Positions 24,966-33,834 of a stretch of 64,000 nucleotides of DNA are shown here, one piece after another (the stretch's first letter is position 1; every line of letters starts with the position of its first letter). Position numbers and translations under genes: made by a program. The notes under the pieces were generated by a model, which ran no database searches, was not told the origin of the DNA, and saw nothing but the letters and a program-made list of their open reading frames with translations. This stretch comes from Paraperibacillus marinus (GTDB taxonomy: Bacteria; Bacillota; Bacilli; Bacillales; DSM-1321), in assembly GCF_046237605.1 (NCBI RefSeq), contig NZ_CP143542.1, positions 1,612,001-1,676,000 of the forward strand, written 5' to 3'.

Positions 24966-25802
24966 CTATTCTACATATTTCCCGTGGTCAGGCAAGGCGA
25001 GACTGTCGAATTCACTGGCGAGCGTCTGCAGACCAGATTGCAGATCTTCACCGAATACAGGCAGACCATGTCCTGTCCCAGCTGCCAGCGGTCTCAGTGC
25101 ATTCAATTTAAGTACAGAGTCTTTTGCTGCTTTCCAGTCTGTTGTAAAATAACGGGGAGGTCCGGCGATTTCCTTTTTCTGTGTCATCACCTTATACAAT
25201 TCATCCTGCCTGACTGTCACAAATGCATCCCCGGCAATCAGGACTCTATCCCTCTCCCGGAATAGAGAGATATGGCCAGGACTGTGTCCCGGTGTGTGAA
25301 TCCACTTCCAATCAGGCATCTCAGGAACACTCCCATCCTCAGGGAATGCCTTTACACTGCCAGATATATCGATTCCCTCATTTGGAAACATCTTGGACAT
25401 CTTGGCCACCATCCCGCCTTCAACAGTTGAATCAGGTTCAGGATAATCCTTCATCCCCGTCAGGAATGGCAGTTCCATTTCATGAGCGTAAACAGGGACC
25501 CCCGGCCAAAATTCCAGCAGCCGGTCAAGCCCGCCGATATGATCAAAATGTCCGTGGGTCAAAAGGATGGCCTTCGGTCTCGCGCCCCCGCCAAACAGCT
25601 TCTCAGCCTCCTCTTTAATGGAATCACCAGATTTCGGCATCCCTGCATCCACTAAAATCCACTCAGCATCGCCTTTGAGCCGGATAAAAAACAGATTGAC
25701 GATCTGGTTTGTATAAACCAGCACATCAGGTGTAACAGTTTCTACAGATCCGTTGGCTGCGGAAGTCATCGGCAGGAATCTTGTGAACGGTTCGTTGGTC
25801 AT
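24966..25802 (-). CDS. MBL-fold metallohydrolase (YflN-like)
   Basis: The 278-residue protein has the metallo-beta-lactamase fold motif THGHFDHIGG, then TPGHSPGH, AGDAF and GTGHG, which supply the two-metal site. The length and general sequence resemble YflN-type hydrolases. The substrate cannot be predicted. The ATG has a gaaggaggagg site. It is transcribed divergently from the sugar ABC operon, with about 200 bp between. Confidence 0.88.
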   Translation of the reverse strand: MTNEPFTRFLPMTSAANGSVETVTPDVLVYTNQIVNLFFIRLKGDAEWILVDAGMPKSGDSIKEEAEKLFGGGARPKAILLTHGHFDHIGGLDRLLEFWPGVPVYAHEMELPFLTGMKDYPEPDSTVEGGMVAKMSKMFPNEGIDISGSVKAFPEDGSVPEMPDWKWIHTPGHSPGHISLFRERDRVLIAGDAFVTVRQDELYKVMTQKKEIAGPPRYFTTDWKAAKDSVLKLNALRPLAAGTGHGLPVFGEDLQSGLQTLASEFDSLALPDHGKYVE

Positions 25803-25958
25803 GGAATGTCCTCCTCCTTCATTTAGACACTATACGATACGAATTCCCTTCATTCACCAAAACTATGCAATCTTTCACTTCTATTTTTCTGCAAAATTTT
25901 ACAAAAGTCTTCCGAAATAGGTTTTGCTGCTCGAAATCTGGGTATTTAAAAATTAGGA

Positions 25959-25970
25959 ACACGCGCGTGT
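25959..25970. promoter_or_regulatory. perfect palindrome, operator candidate of the ABC operon
   Basis: ACACGC and GCGTGT form a 12-bp perfect palindrome about 48 bases before the start of the solute-binding protein gene. Its size fits the operator of a LacI-type regulator. No regulator gene is nearby, so this is inference. Confidence 0.4.
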
Positions 25971-26017
25971 AAAAGAAAAATAAAGATAATTAACTAGGTT
26001 AGGGGTTTTTGGCGAAG

Positions 26018-27310
26018 ATGAAAAAGACATGGACGATTGTATTGGCAGCTATGCTTCTCATCAGCATGCTTGCCGGCTGTTCCGGAAGCAACGGAGCATC
26101 TGGATCGGAAGACAGCAATGGCAAAGTAACATTAAAATTCTGGAGTTTCTGGGGGTCGGAAACCCGCCGGCCGATCGTAGAAAAAATGATCGATGATTAT
26201 AATAAATCCCAGGATAAGGTAGTGGTTAAACATACCTTTGTACCATGGGGAGACATCTGGACCAAGAATCTGGCAGCAGTGGCAGCCGGAAATCCTGCCG
26301 ATGTAGTAGTCACCGATATCAATGATGTATCACACAGGGCTAAAAACGGCCAAAGCACGGACTTATCAAAATATCTAGACGATAATACCAAGGATACGTT
26401 TTATCCTCACCTCTGGTACACAGTCCTCTTTAAAGATAAACCTTACGCAGTTCCCTTCAACACCGATACAAGGATGCTCTTCTATAATAAAAAAGCATTC
26501 AAAGAGGCAGGCCTTGACCCAAACAAGCCGCCAAGAACATGGAAAGAACTCGAGGATTACGCCAAAAAGCTTGACGTGAAAAAGGGCGACACCTACGAAA
26601 GAATCGGTTTTTATCCTGTATGGGGCGGATTCGGTGCGCCGAGCTGGATGAGAAATGCAGATGGCGGAACCGGGTTCTTTGATGGAGATAAGCCTTCCAT
26701 TAAAACTCCTGCCAAGGAAGATGCACTGACATGGCTTGCTGATTGGAAGAAACGCTACGGCAAAAAGACGATTGAGAAATGGGAAGCCGATTTCGGAAAC
26801 GGAACGACCAACCCGTTCATCTCTGAAAAAGTGGCTATGTACACGGACATCGGAACTTTCTATACCCAGATCCGAGACTCGGGCAAGGAAATGGACTTTG
26901 GCGTTGCTCCAATCCCGGTATATAAAGATGGAGAAAAACCGTGGAGTGAAGGCGGAGGATTTGTCCTTGAGGTTCCAAAAGGCTCCAAGCATCCTAAAGA
27001 AGCCGCTGACTTCATTAAGTATATGACTGATGTAAAAGCTCAAAAATACTGGGCGTTGAAAAATTATGACAATGTTGCCAACAAAGAAGCTGCTGAGAGT
27101 GTAGCTGCTGACATGAAGGGGCAGGAAAAGATGGTGTATGAAGAATCTCTTAAGAATCTGGAATACACGAAGCTTGCTCCGGTTCCAATAGAATATCCGG
27201 ACTACCGCAGCAGGATCGATCCGCAGATTGATGCAGTGATGCTCGGGAAAAAGGATGCAGCCTCCGCTCTTGAGAAGGCTGAGAAAGACGTTGAAAAAGC
27301 CAAAAAATAA
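26018..27310 (+). CDS. CUT1 sugar ABC transporter solute-binding lipoprotein
   Basis: The 430-residue protein has a lipoprotein signal ending in MLAGC, so it is anchored outside the membrane. The mature part has the extracellular binding-protein family 1 pattern (LKFWSFWGSETRR, FNTDTRMLFYNKKAFKEAGLDPNKPPRTWKELEDYAK). These bind oligosaccharides or polyols. The ATG at 26018 is chosen; a TTG at 26009 is also possible, and the agggg site is imperfectly spaced for either. Two permease genes follow in an operon. Confidence 0.93.
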   Translation: MKKTWTIVLAAMLLISMLAGCSGSNGASGSEDSNGKVTLKFWSFWGSETRRPIVEKMIDDYNKSQDKVVVKHTFVPWGDIWTKNLAAVAAGNPADVVVTDINDVSHRAKNGQSTDLSKYLDDNTKDTFYPHLWYTVLFKDKPYAVPFNTDTRMLFYNKKAFKEAGLDPNKPPRTWKELEDYAKKLDVKKGDTYERIGFYPVWGGFGAPSWMRNADGGTGFFDGDKPSIKTPAKEDALTWLADWKKRYGKKTIEKWEADFGNGTTNPFISEKVAMYTDIGTFYTQIRDSGKEMDFGVAPIPVYKDGEKPWSEGGGFVLEVPKGSKHPKEAADFIKYMTDVKAQKYWALKNYDNVANKEAAESVAADMKGQEKMVYEESLKNLEYTKLAPVPIEYPDYRSRIDPQIDAVMLGKKDAASALEKAEKDVEKAKK

Positions 27311-27377
27311 AAAAGATAAAGAGGGAAGGGAAGTCATTGACTTCTCTTCTTTAGTAAAAAATTTAGGGGGTAGCATT

Positions 27378-28406
27378 ATGCGCCAGCAAGGGGCAAGTGA
27401 AAAGTTGCCGCAGAACATTGCAGGAACCGGTACCAAAGGTTCTGCCAAAGCTTCTGCCGGATCAGGGAGTAAAACAGATGCACAGCCTTTACAAAAATCC
27501 AGGAAATTAGGCAAATCTTTCAAAGAAAACTTGATAGGATATGGATTTATATCCCCCTGGCTCATCGGCTTCTTCTTTTTAACCGCAGGACCGCTCCTAT
27601 TTTCCCTCATAGTCAGTTTCAGTGATTACAATATTACATCCGAAATGACTTTCACAGGATTGGATAATTATAAGAGAATGTTTACAGCGGATGACTTGTT
27701 CTGGACATCACTTTGGAACACACTGTACTTTGTTCTCTTCTCCGTACCGCTGACTACAGCGGGTGCTATTTTTATTGCTGTTCTCCTTAATACAAAGGTC
27801 CCGGGCATGAAAATTTTCAGGACGATATATTACCTGCCTGCTGTACTTTCGGGCGTTGCCGTCTATTTCCTGTGGATGCAGCTTCTGAGTCCGGGGACTG
27901 GACTTGTGAACCTGGTTTTAAGCTGGGTTGGAATCGATGGTCCGGCATGGCTGTTTGATCCTGAATGGACAAAGCCTGCTTTGATATTTATGAAGCTCTG
28001 GAGTGTAGGGGGCGGCATGCTGCTTTATCTGGCAAGTCTCCAGGGAGTATCTGGTGCGCTATATGAAGCCGCGGACCTGGATGGGGCTAATATTTTTCAG
28101 AAGTTCTTTCATATCACGCTTCCGATGATCACACCTATCATTTTTTTCGATATCATTACCAGTACAATCGGGGCCTTCCAAATTTTCCAGGAAGCTTATG
28201 TCATGTCGAAAAACGGAGATGGAGGACCGGCCCACTCACTCTTATTTTATAATCTGCATATGTGGAACAATGCATTTGAAGTGTTTAATATGGGATATGC
28301 ATCGGCAATGGCATGGCTACTGTTCATTATCATCATGATCCTGACATTGGCAAATCTTAAATTCGGCAAGCGCTGGGTACACTATGAGGGCGGTGACAAC
28401 AAATGA
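27378..28406 (+). CDS. sugar ABC transporter permease, MalF-like
   Basis: The 342-residue membrane protein has about six helices and the EAA loop YEAADLDGANIFQKFFHITLPMITP that contacts the ATPase. An unusual Ser/Gly/Lys-rich cytoplasmic N-terminus of about 45 residues (residues 15-35) precedes the first span. The ATG at 27378 has a taggggg site; a longer frame from 27255 overlaps the upstream gene and is not needed. It overlaps the next permease by ATGA. Confidence 0.92.
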   Translation: MRQQGASEKLPQNIAGTGTKGSAKASAGSGSKTDAQPLQKSRKLGKSFKENLIGYGFISPWLIGFFFLTAGPLLFSLIVSFSDYNITSEMTFTGLDNYKRMFTADDLFWTSLWNTLYFVLFSVPLTTAGAIFIAVLLNTKVPGMKIFRTIYYLPAVLSGVAVYFLWMQLLSPGTGLVNLVLSWVGIDGPAWLFDPEWTKPALIFMKLWSVGGGMLLYLASLQGVSGALYEAADLDGANIFQKFFHITLPMITPIIFFDIITSTIGAFQIFQEAYVMSKNGDGGPAHSLLFYNLHMWNNAFEVFNMGYASAMAWLLFIIIMILTLANLKFGKRWVHYEGGDNK

Positions 28407-29272
28407 AGAAAGCAGAATCACCCAAATTCTATCAAACTATGAAGTTTAGAAGAAAAATGAAAAATGTGATTGTTCTTTTCGTTTTGATTGCGGGGAGTAT
28501 TGCTCTCCTTACACCTCTGTGGTGGATGATATCAACTTCGTTGAAGACGCCGGCAGAAATTGCCCAGTTTCCGCCTTCATTTTTCCCGGAAAAATTCAGC
28601 TTTTCCAATTATGTGAAAGCATGGTCTACAGGGCCATTTACCAGGTGGGCCATGAATTCAGTATTTCTGGCAGTGGTTGGCACATTCGCCAGTGTCCTGG
28701 TGAATTCCCTTGTTGCCTATGGATTTGCAAAGCTTAAATTCAAGGGCCGCAACTTCTGGTTTGTGGTTGTTCTTTCCACCATGCTGCTGCCGGGTTTTGT
28801 GACAATGATCCCCCAATATATGCTTTTCTCTAAATTGGGATGGATTAATACGTACCTTCCGCTGATTGTGCCCTCCTTTCTTGGAAGTGCGTTTTTCATC
28901 TTCCTGCTGAGACAGTTTATGATGACGATTCCCAATGAATTCATTGAAGCGGCTGTCATGGACGGTGCCGGCCACTTGAAAATTTGGTGGCATATTATGC
29001 TTCCGCTGACTAAGCCGGCCTTGATAACCGTAGCCATTTTTTCATTCAATGGGTCGTGGAACGATTTATTGGGTCCGCTCCTTTACCTTAATGATGAAAG
29101 CTTGTATACCATCCAGCTGGGGCTGCAGACCTTTAAGGGCTCGGTACAGACGCAGTGGAATTATCTGATGGCCATGTCAGTGATGATCTTATTGCCAACT
29201 GTTCTGGTGTTCTTCATCTTCCAGAGATTCTTCATTGAAGGATCAAATATCTCATCAGGAACTAAGGGCTGA
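28403..29272 (+). CDS. sugar ABC transporter permease, MalG-like
   Basis: The 289-residue protein has about six membrane helices and the EAA loop EAAVMDGAGHLKIWWHIMLPLTKPA. It pairs with the MalF-like subunit to form the channel. No ATPase gene follows; Bacillus CUT1 importers often share the MsmX ATPase encoded elsewhere, which is the likely case here. A terminator closes the operon directly after the stop. Confidence 0.93.
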   Translation: MKKAESPKFYQTMKFRRKMKNVIVLFVLIAGSIALLTPLWWMISTSLKTPAEIAQFPPSFFPEKFSFSNYVKAWSTGPFTRWAMNSVFLAVVGTFASVLVNSLVAYGFAKLKFKGRNFWFVVVLSTMLLPGFVTMIPQYMLFSKLGWINTYLPLIVPSFLGSAFFIFLLRQFMMTIPNEFIEAAVMDGAGHLKIWWHIMLPLTKPALITVAIFSFNGSWNDLLGPLLYLNDESLYTIQLGLQTFKGSVQTQWNYLMAMSVMILLPTVLVFFIFQRFFIEGSNISSGTKG

Positions 29273-29318
29273 CAGCAGTAACACAAAACGGAGCAAACGG
29301 CTCCGTTTTTTGCTGTTT
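29271..29318 (+). terminator. terminator of the ABC operon
   Basis: aaaacggag pairs with ctccgtttt around a seven-base loop and is followed by T. A wider gacagcag/tgctgttt pairing encloses it. Confidence 0.85.
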
Positions 29319-29479
29319 TCTCTGGAAAAGGCCGGAGCTGAATGTATCACGTGTTTTCCTGCAAGAGGGTGTGGTCATCATTTGTCTTTTTTGGCATTCC
29401 TGCCTGTGCCTTGCTCCGCTCCTGCTCTTGTCCAGCCCTTCCATGCATGGTTTGCCAGTAGAACATTCATGTTTGTTTT
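29313..29479 (-). repeat. dispersed intergenic repeat, copy A
   Basis: Read on the minus strand, this segment aligns with 56380-56570 on the plus strand. Shared blocks are acaaacatg, ccatgcatggaa, ctggacaagagcagga, caggcaggaatgc, gacaaat, gatacat and cagctccg. Both copies contain an open frame with related residues (LDKSR, SCRK, SS-LF). Both lie next to a terminator hairpin. Nature unknown. Confidence 0.75.
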
Positions 29480-29538
29480 TATTGTGAACAAATGTTCTTA
29501 TTGGCCTTGGAATCTGTTAAACTAGCAGAAGAGAATAA

Positions 29539-31722
29539 ATGGAGGAAGTGCTGAAAAAAATGGTAAAGATCATTATTGCCGAAAAGCCTTCTGTCGCAAA
29601 GAATATAGCAGAGGCTCTCCAGATTAAAAAGAAAAATGAAGGATATTACGAAGGCGGGGGATTTTTAATCACTTGGGCCATGGGCCACCTGCTGGAACTT
29701 TTTGATGCTAAAGATTATGATCCTAAGATGGCTCGCTGGAAAATGGACCATTTTCCATTTATTCCAGAAACATTTAAATATAAAGTGAAAAGTCCCAGAA
29801 GGGGGGCTTACAGCGGTCCAGGTGCTGGCCGGCAGCTGTCGACCATAAAAAAACTGGTCGAAAGGAGCGAGGTCGACGCCGTTATTTCTGCCTGCGATTA
29901 TGACAGGGAAGGGCAGATTATCGGTGACACGATCCTCGGGCAGCTTAAGACACGGAAAAAGGTATATCGGATGCTGCTGAATGAATGGACTCCTGCAGAA
30001 GTATTAAAGGGGCTTGAAGAAATAAGGCCGAATGAGGAAATGGAGCCTCTTCGGGATGCGGGAATCAGCCGGCAGTGGGCGGATTGGATCATTGGAATCA
30101 ATTTAACATCTGTCGCTACCCTTAAATATCAGGCAGGCAGGGGTAAAGCAATCAATGTAGGCAGGGTGCTCATGCCCACATTGAAGATCATCTACGACCG
30201 TGATAAAGAAATCGAACGTTTTGTCCCGGAAACTTATTATAAATTGACCGGCTCTTTTCTTGCTCAGGGCGGAAGAGAATATGAAGGAACGTATCATCTG
30301 AATAGTGAGGAAAAGTTTAAGGATAAAAAACAGCTGGAAGTGGCTGCTTCCGCCTTTCATGGGGGATTGGGGACCATCACAGACAAGACGGTCGAACAGA
30401 AAAAGGAATTTCCGCCTTTTTTGTTCAACCTATCCGGCCTGCAAGGGCATATCACGAGCAAATACAAGGGATGGACTTCCGACAAAGTCTTAAAAACAGC
30501 GCAGTCGCTTTACGAGAAGAAGCTGATCACTTATCCAAGGACTTCAAGTACTGCGCTTGAAGAAAGCCTGAAAGGAAGAACGGCCAAAGTGCTTGAAGCC
30601 GTAAAAAAAGGCCTGCCTTACGAAAATGAACTAAAATTCACAGCATCCAGGAGAATCTTTGATAATGCCAAGGTAGAAAGCCACAGTGCGATCATTCCGA
30701 CCTATCTTGTTCCAAAAAGGCTGAACCCGGATGAACAGATTGTCTATACATCCATAAAAAACAGGTTTTTGATGCAGTTTATGCCGGTAGCTGAGTTCGA
30801 AGAAACCAGGATCACCACACAGCTCCATTCAGCTGATATTTCCGGTGTCTTCCTCACAAAAGGACGGATCCAGCTGGTGGAGGGCTGGAAAAAGGTCGAG
30901 CGCATGGAAACGAAAGAAGTGGTATTACCGCCGCTCGATCTGGGTGAAAAAGTGGAGGCAGTCAACCATTCCATTACGGAACATGCGACAAGCGCCCCCA
31001 AACAGCATACAGAAAGGACGCTGCTCCGGCTGATGGAAACCTGCGGAAGGAAAGCGGGGAAGAGCGGGGATGAAGTGGAGGCGGTCCTCAGCGGCTTCAG
31101 TATCGGCACGGCTGCCACCAGGGCAGATACAATCAAGAAGCTTAAGGATGTAGGATATATAGAATTGAAGAACAAGAACCTGACCTGTACTGAACTTGGG
31201 CGGGCCATTGTAGAAACTCTGCCTGTTCCTGAGCTGCTTGACCTTGAATTCACCGGAAGGATCGAAAAAAAGCTCTCAGACATTGAAAAAAGAAAATTTA
31301 CTAAATCCGAGTTCATGAATTTCATTGTGGAATTTACTTCTGCGACTGTAGATAAAATCAAAAATGGAGAGGGAGGATCCTTGAAGGGTAAGGGTGCTTC
31401 TACATCCATTCAGCGGGAAGTGCTGGGGAAATGTCCGGTTTGCGGCCATGGAATTATTGAGGGCCAAAAAGGCTTCGGCTGTTCCAATTGGAAAAGCGGA
31501 TGTAAATTTGTCATTTGGAAAAATGACAAATACCTGGCCTCCATGAAAAAAAAGCCAACCAAAACATTGGTAAAATCACTATTAAAGAACGGCAAAGCAT
31601 CTGTAAAAGGTTTGACGAGCCGGAATGGAAAGAAATTCAATGCCATTCTTTCGTATCAGAAGAATGAAGAAAATGAATATTTTTCTTGGAATATGGAATT
31701 TGAGGATAGTAAGAAGGCTTAA
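29539..31722 (+). CDS. topB: DNA topoisomerase III
   Basis: The 727-residue type IA topoisomerase starts with a Toprim domain (IIAEKPSVAKNIAEAL, then SACDYDREGQIIG). The active-site Tyr is in LITYPRTSS near residue 332. A C-terminal zinc-type segment has CPVCGHGII and GCSNWKSGCKF. It decatenates and relaxes DNA during replication and recombination. The frame can also start at 29560 (MVKIIIAEKPS), which is closer to the B. subtilis protein. Neither ribosome site is ideal. No adjacent helicase gene is present. Confidence 0.94.
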   Translation: MEEVLKKMVKIIIAEKPSVAKNIAEALQIKKKNEGYYEGGGFLITWAMGHLLELFDAKDYDPKMARWKMDHFPFIPETFKYKVKSPRRGAYSGPGAGRQLSTIKKLVERSEVDAVISACDYDREGQIIGDTILGQLKTRKKVYRMLLNEWTPAEVLKGLEEIRPNEEMEPLRDAGISRQWADWIIGINLTSVATLKYQAGRGKAINVGRVLMPTLKIIYDRDKEIERFVPETYYKLTGSFLAQGGREYEGTYHLNSEEKFKDKKQLEVAASAFHGGLGTITDKTVEQKKEFPPFLFNLSGLQGHITSKYKGWTSDKVLKTAQSLYEKKLITYPRTSSTALEESLKGRTAKVLEAVKKGLPYENELKFTASRRIFDNAKVESHSAIIPTYLVPKRLNPDEQIVYTSIKNRFLMQFMPVAEFEETRITTQLHSADISGVFLTKGRIQLVEGWKKVERMETKEVVLPPLDLGEKVEAVNHSITEHATSAPKQHTERTLLRLMETCGRKAGKSGDEVEAVLSGFSIGTAATRADTIKKLKDVGYIELKNKNLTCTELGRAIVETLPVPELLDLEFTGRIEKKLSDIEKRKFTKSEFMNFIVEFTSATVDKIKNGEGGSLKGKGASTSIQREVLGKCPVCGHGIIEGQKGFGCSNWKSGCKFVIWKNDKYLASMKKKPTKTLVKSLLKNGKASVKGLTSRNGKKFNAILSYQKNEENEYFSWNMEFEDSKKA

Positions 31723-31741
31723 CTTGAAAGCATAAAAATCT

Positions 31742-31777
31742 TCCCCCCTTCAAAAGCTAGGTGAAAGGGGGGTTTTT
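31742..31777 (+). terminator. terminator of topB overlapping the next ribosome site
   Basis: ccccccttc pairs with gaaagggggg around a loop and ends in ttttt. The G-rich 3' arm is also the ribosome site for the DUF421 gene, whose ATG follows the T run. Confidence 0.7.
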
Positions 31778-32491
31778 ATGGATTTTTTTTATGGACAGGA
31801 TACGCTCACAATATTTCAGTGGATTATACGGGGGGTCACTGGCTATCTATTTTTGGCCATCGCTACAAAATTCATGGGCCAGAGATTCATCTCACAGCTG
31901 AGGTTTATTGATTTTATCACTGCCCTGATTGTCGGGAGCATCATGGCCAAGCCGCTCGGGAGTTCATCAGACGGAATGGGCGGGGCGCTGATCACAACAG
32001 CGGTCATATCACTGCTCTATTATGCGAATACCATGTTAACCCTCAAATCAAATGGCTGGCGCGCCCTTTTTGAGCCGAGCACACTGATACTCATAAAGAA
32101 CGGGAAAATCAATCTTGCAAATTTAAAAAAAGCGAAGATCTCCATGGAATACCTGCTGTCTGTTCTCCGTATGCAGCATATCCAATCAATTGAAAACATC
32201 GGAATTGCCCTGTGGGAGCCGAGCGGCGCAATTACAGCTTTTTTACACACTGAATATAATCCTGTGTCCAAAAAAGATTTGGGAATTGAAACCGAACCGT
32301 TCCTGCTCACGAAAATCATCATTAAAGAAGGGCGAATCAAGAAAGATGCAATGGAATTGTTCGGTGTGAAGAGGCAATGGGTACATGAACAGGTAGAAGG
32401 GCATAAAGTGCCGATGGAACAAGTGGTCCTTGCCACCCTGGATGAGGGGAAAAATTTCAAATTGGTGCAGACTAAGGCAGACAGCGTGTAA
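31778..32491 (+). CDS. DUF421-family membrane protein
   Basis: The 237-residue protein has three N-terminal membrane helices and a cytoplasmic part with the DUF421 features FRFID-like LRFIDFITALIVGSIMAKPL, then LIKNGKINLANLKKAKISMEYLLSVLR. Relatives include YetF and YdfS/YrbG-type proteins, some of which are spore or membrane proteins in Bacillus. Activity is unknown. Its ribosome site lies in the arm of the preceding terminator hairpin. Confidence 0.85.
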   Translation: MDFFYGQDTLTIFQWIIRGVTGYLFLAIATKFMGQRFISQLRFIDFITALIVGSIMAKPLGSSSDGMGGALITTAVISLLYYANTMLTLKSNGWRALFEPSTLILIKNGKINLANLKKAKISMEYLLSVLRMQHIQSIENIGIALWEPSGAITAFLHTEYNPVSKKDLGIETEPFLLTKIIIKEGRIKKDAMELFGVKRQWVHEQVEGHKVPMEQVVLATLDEGKNFKLVQTKADSV

Positions 32492-32581
32492 AAATCCGTG
32501 GTTCTATGCCATTTTTCTTGTGCCGCTATGGTAGGTATAGTAAACTTTTAATGATATGGTTCGATTTGGGAGGATACTTTA

Positions 32582-33016
32582 ATGCCTACACCTAGCATGG
32601 AAGACTACATAGAGATAATTTATAAATTGATCGAAGAAAAAGGCTACGCCCGTGTTTCTGATATTGCCGAGATGCTTGCTGTGCATCCATCCTCCGTAAC
32701 GAAGATGGTACAGAAGCTTGATATTGAGGGTTATTTAATATATGAAAAATACAGAGGTCTGATCCTGACGCCAAAAGGGAAAAAAGTGGGGAAGAGGCTG
32801 CTTTTCAGGCATGAGCTGCTTGAACAGCTCCTAAGGGTAATCGGTGTCAAGGAAGAAAATATTTATGGCGATGTTGAGGGTATTGAGCATCACTTAAGCT
32901 GGGACTCGATTGACCGGATTGGCGACCTTGTTCAGCTTTTCGAGGAAAACCCAAACATTATCGAAGATTTAAAAGGGATTCAAAACAAAAATGAAGAACT
33001 AAATAGTGAAGAATAA
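32582..33016 (+). CDS. mntR: manganese-responsive regulator MntR
   Basis: The 144-residue protein is a DtxR-family repressor. The metal ligands D8, E11, H77, E99, E102 and H103 are all at the positions known for B. subtilis MntR. The winged helix (IAEMLAVHPSSVTKMVQKLDIEGYLIYEKYRG) is followed by the dimerisation helices. It represses manganese importers when Mn(II) is plentiful. The start has a gggaggat site. The gene is monocistronic with its own terminator. Confidence 0.97.
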   Translation: MPTPSMEDYIEIIYKLIEEKGYARVSDIAEMLAVHPSSVTKMVQKLDIEGYLIYEKYRGLILTPKGKKVGKRLLFRHELLEQLLRVIGVKEENIYGDVEGIEHHLSWDSIDRIGDLVQLFEENPNIIEDLKGIQNKNEELNSEE

Positions 33017-33041
33017 AAAAGCTGCCCTGGCAGCTTTTTAC
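33014..33041 (+). terminator. terminator of mntR
   Basis: aaagctgcc and ggcagcttt form a stem around a two-base loop, with a T run after it. It begins at the mntR stop codon. Confidence 0.85.
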
Positions 33042-33097
33042 TATTCACAAGGCTGCCGGCGGGGTCTTACAGCCGTTAAACATACAGGGGGAACAAA

Positions 33098-33811
33098 ATG
33101 GAATCTTCTCAATGGCTGAAGGAAACAGAAAAAAGCTGGGATTCATTTTCGGATGTCTGGTCTTCGGGAGCCCAGAACATGTGGGAGGCGGGAAGCAGGA
33201 AAAACATCATCCCTTTCATCAAGGATTATCTGCCGCAGGGAGGCAGGATATGCGACCTCGGCTGCGGGGAAGGGTATGGAACCTGGAAGCTGAGTCAGGA
33301 AGGATTTACTGCTGTAGGCGTAGACATCTCAAAAGAAATGATCCAAAAAGCGCAAAAAAGGGAAGAGGGTTCAGGTACACTAAAATTTATACAGGCTGAT
33401 ATCAGCTCGCTTCCGTTTGAAGATCATCAATTTGATGGAGTGATGGCAATCAATTCATTTGAATGGACCTCCCGGCCGCTGGATGCGCTGAATGAAGCGA
33501 GACGAATCCTAAAACCGGGCGGCTATGCAGCCGCAGGCATTCTTGGGCCGACAGCCGGCCCGAGGAAAACGCACAGTTTTAAGCGGTTTTACGGAGAGAA
33601 GGTCATCATGAATGATATGCTTCCCTGGGAGTTCGAAAGGCTTGCTCTCGAGAATGGCTGGTCACTCGCCGCCTCTATGGGAGTTTCCAAAAAAGAGGCA
33701 GATCTTGAAAAGCTTTCATACCCAAGCGAACTGAAACAGGCCCTCAGCTTTATGTGGGTATTTATATTGAAAAATGAAGAGCAATATGAAAACAAAGAAG
33801 AATCCTCCTGA
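33098..33811 (+). CDS. class I SAM-dependent methyltransferase
   Basis: The 237-residue protein has the SAM-binding motif I ICDLGCGEGYGTWKL, the acidic VGVDIS at motif II and DGVMAINSFEWTS at motif IV, the Methyltransf_11 pattern. The C-terminal part includes a segment (RKTHSFKRFYGEKVIMNDMLPWEFERLA) common to Bacillus YodH-like proteins. The substrate is unknown. A gggggaac ribosome site precedes the start. It converges with metA on a shared terminator. Confidence 0.88.
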   Translation: MESSQWLKETEKSWDSFSDVWSSGAQNMWEAGSRKNIIPFIKDYLPQGGRICDLGCGEGYGTWKLSQEGFTAVGVDISKEMIQKAQKREEGSGTLKFIQADISSLPFEDHQFDGVMAINSFEWTSRPLDALNEARRILKPGGYAAAGILGPTAGPRKTHSFKRFYGEKVIMNDMLPWEFERLALENGWSLAASMGVSKKEADLEKLSYPSELKQALSFMWVFILKNEEQYENKEESS

Positions 33812-33834
33812 TGGGTGAGGATTCTTCTTTGTTA
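33796..33834. terminator. shared terminator of the methyltransferase and metA
   Basis: aaagaagaatcctc pairs with gaggattcttcttt around a nine-base loop. The symmetric A/T ends fit use from both strands. Confidence 0.85.

Noticed and set aside
26375..27610. A 411-codon minus-strand frame opposite the solute-binding protein and first permease genes
   Set aside because: It has no ribosome site, no recognisable domain and lies wholly opposite well-supported genes; its length comes from the codon usage of the real strand.
30744..31409. A 221-codon minus-strand frame inside topB
   Set aside because: It is a serine-rich shadow frame of topB with no start signal or family match.
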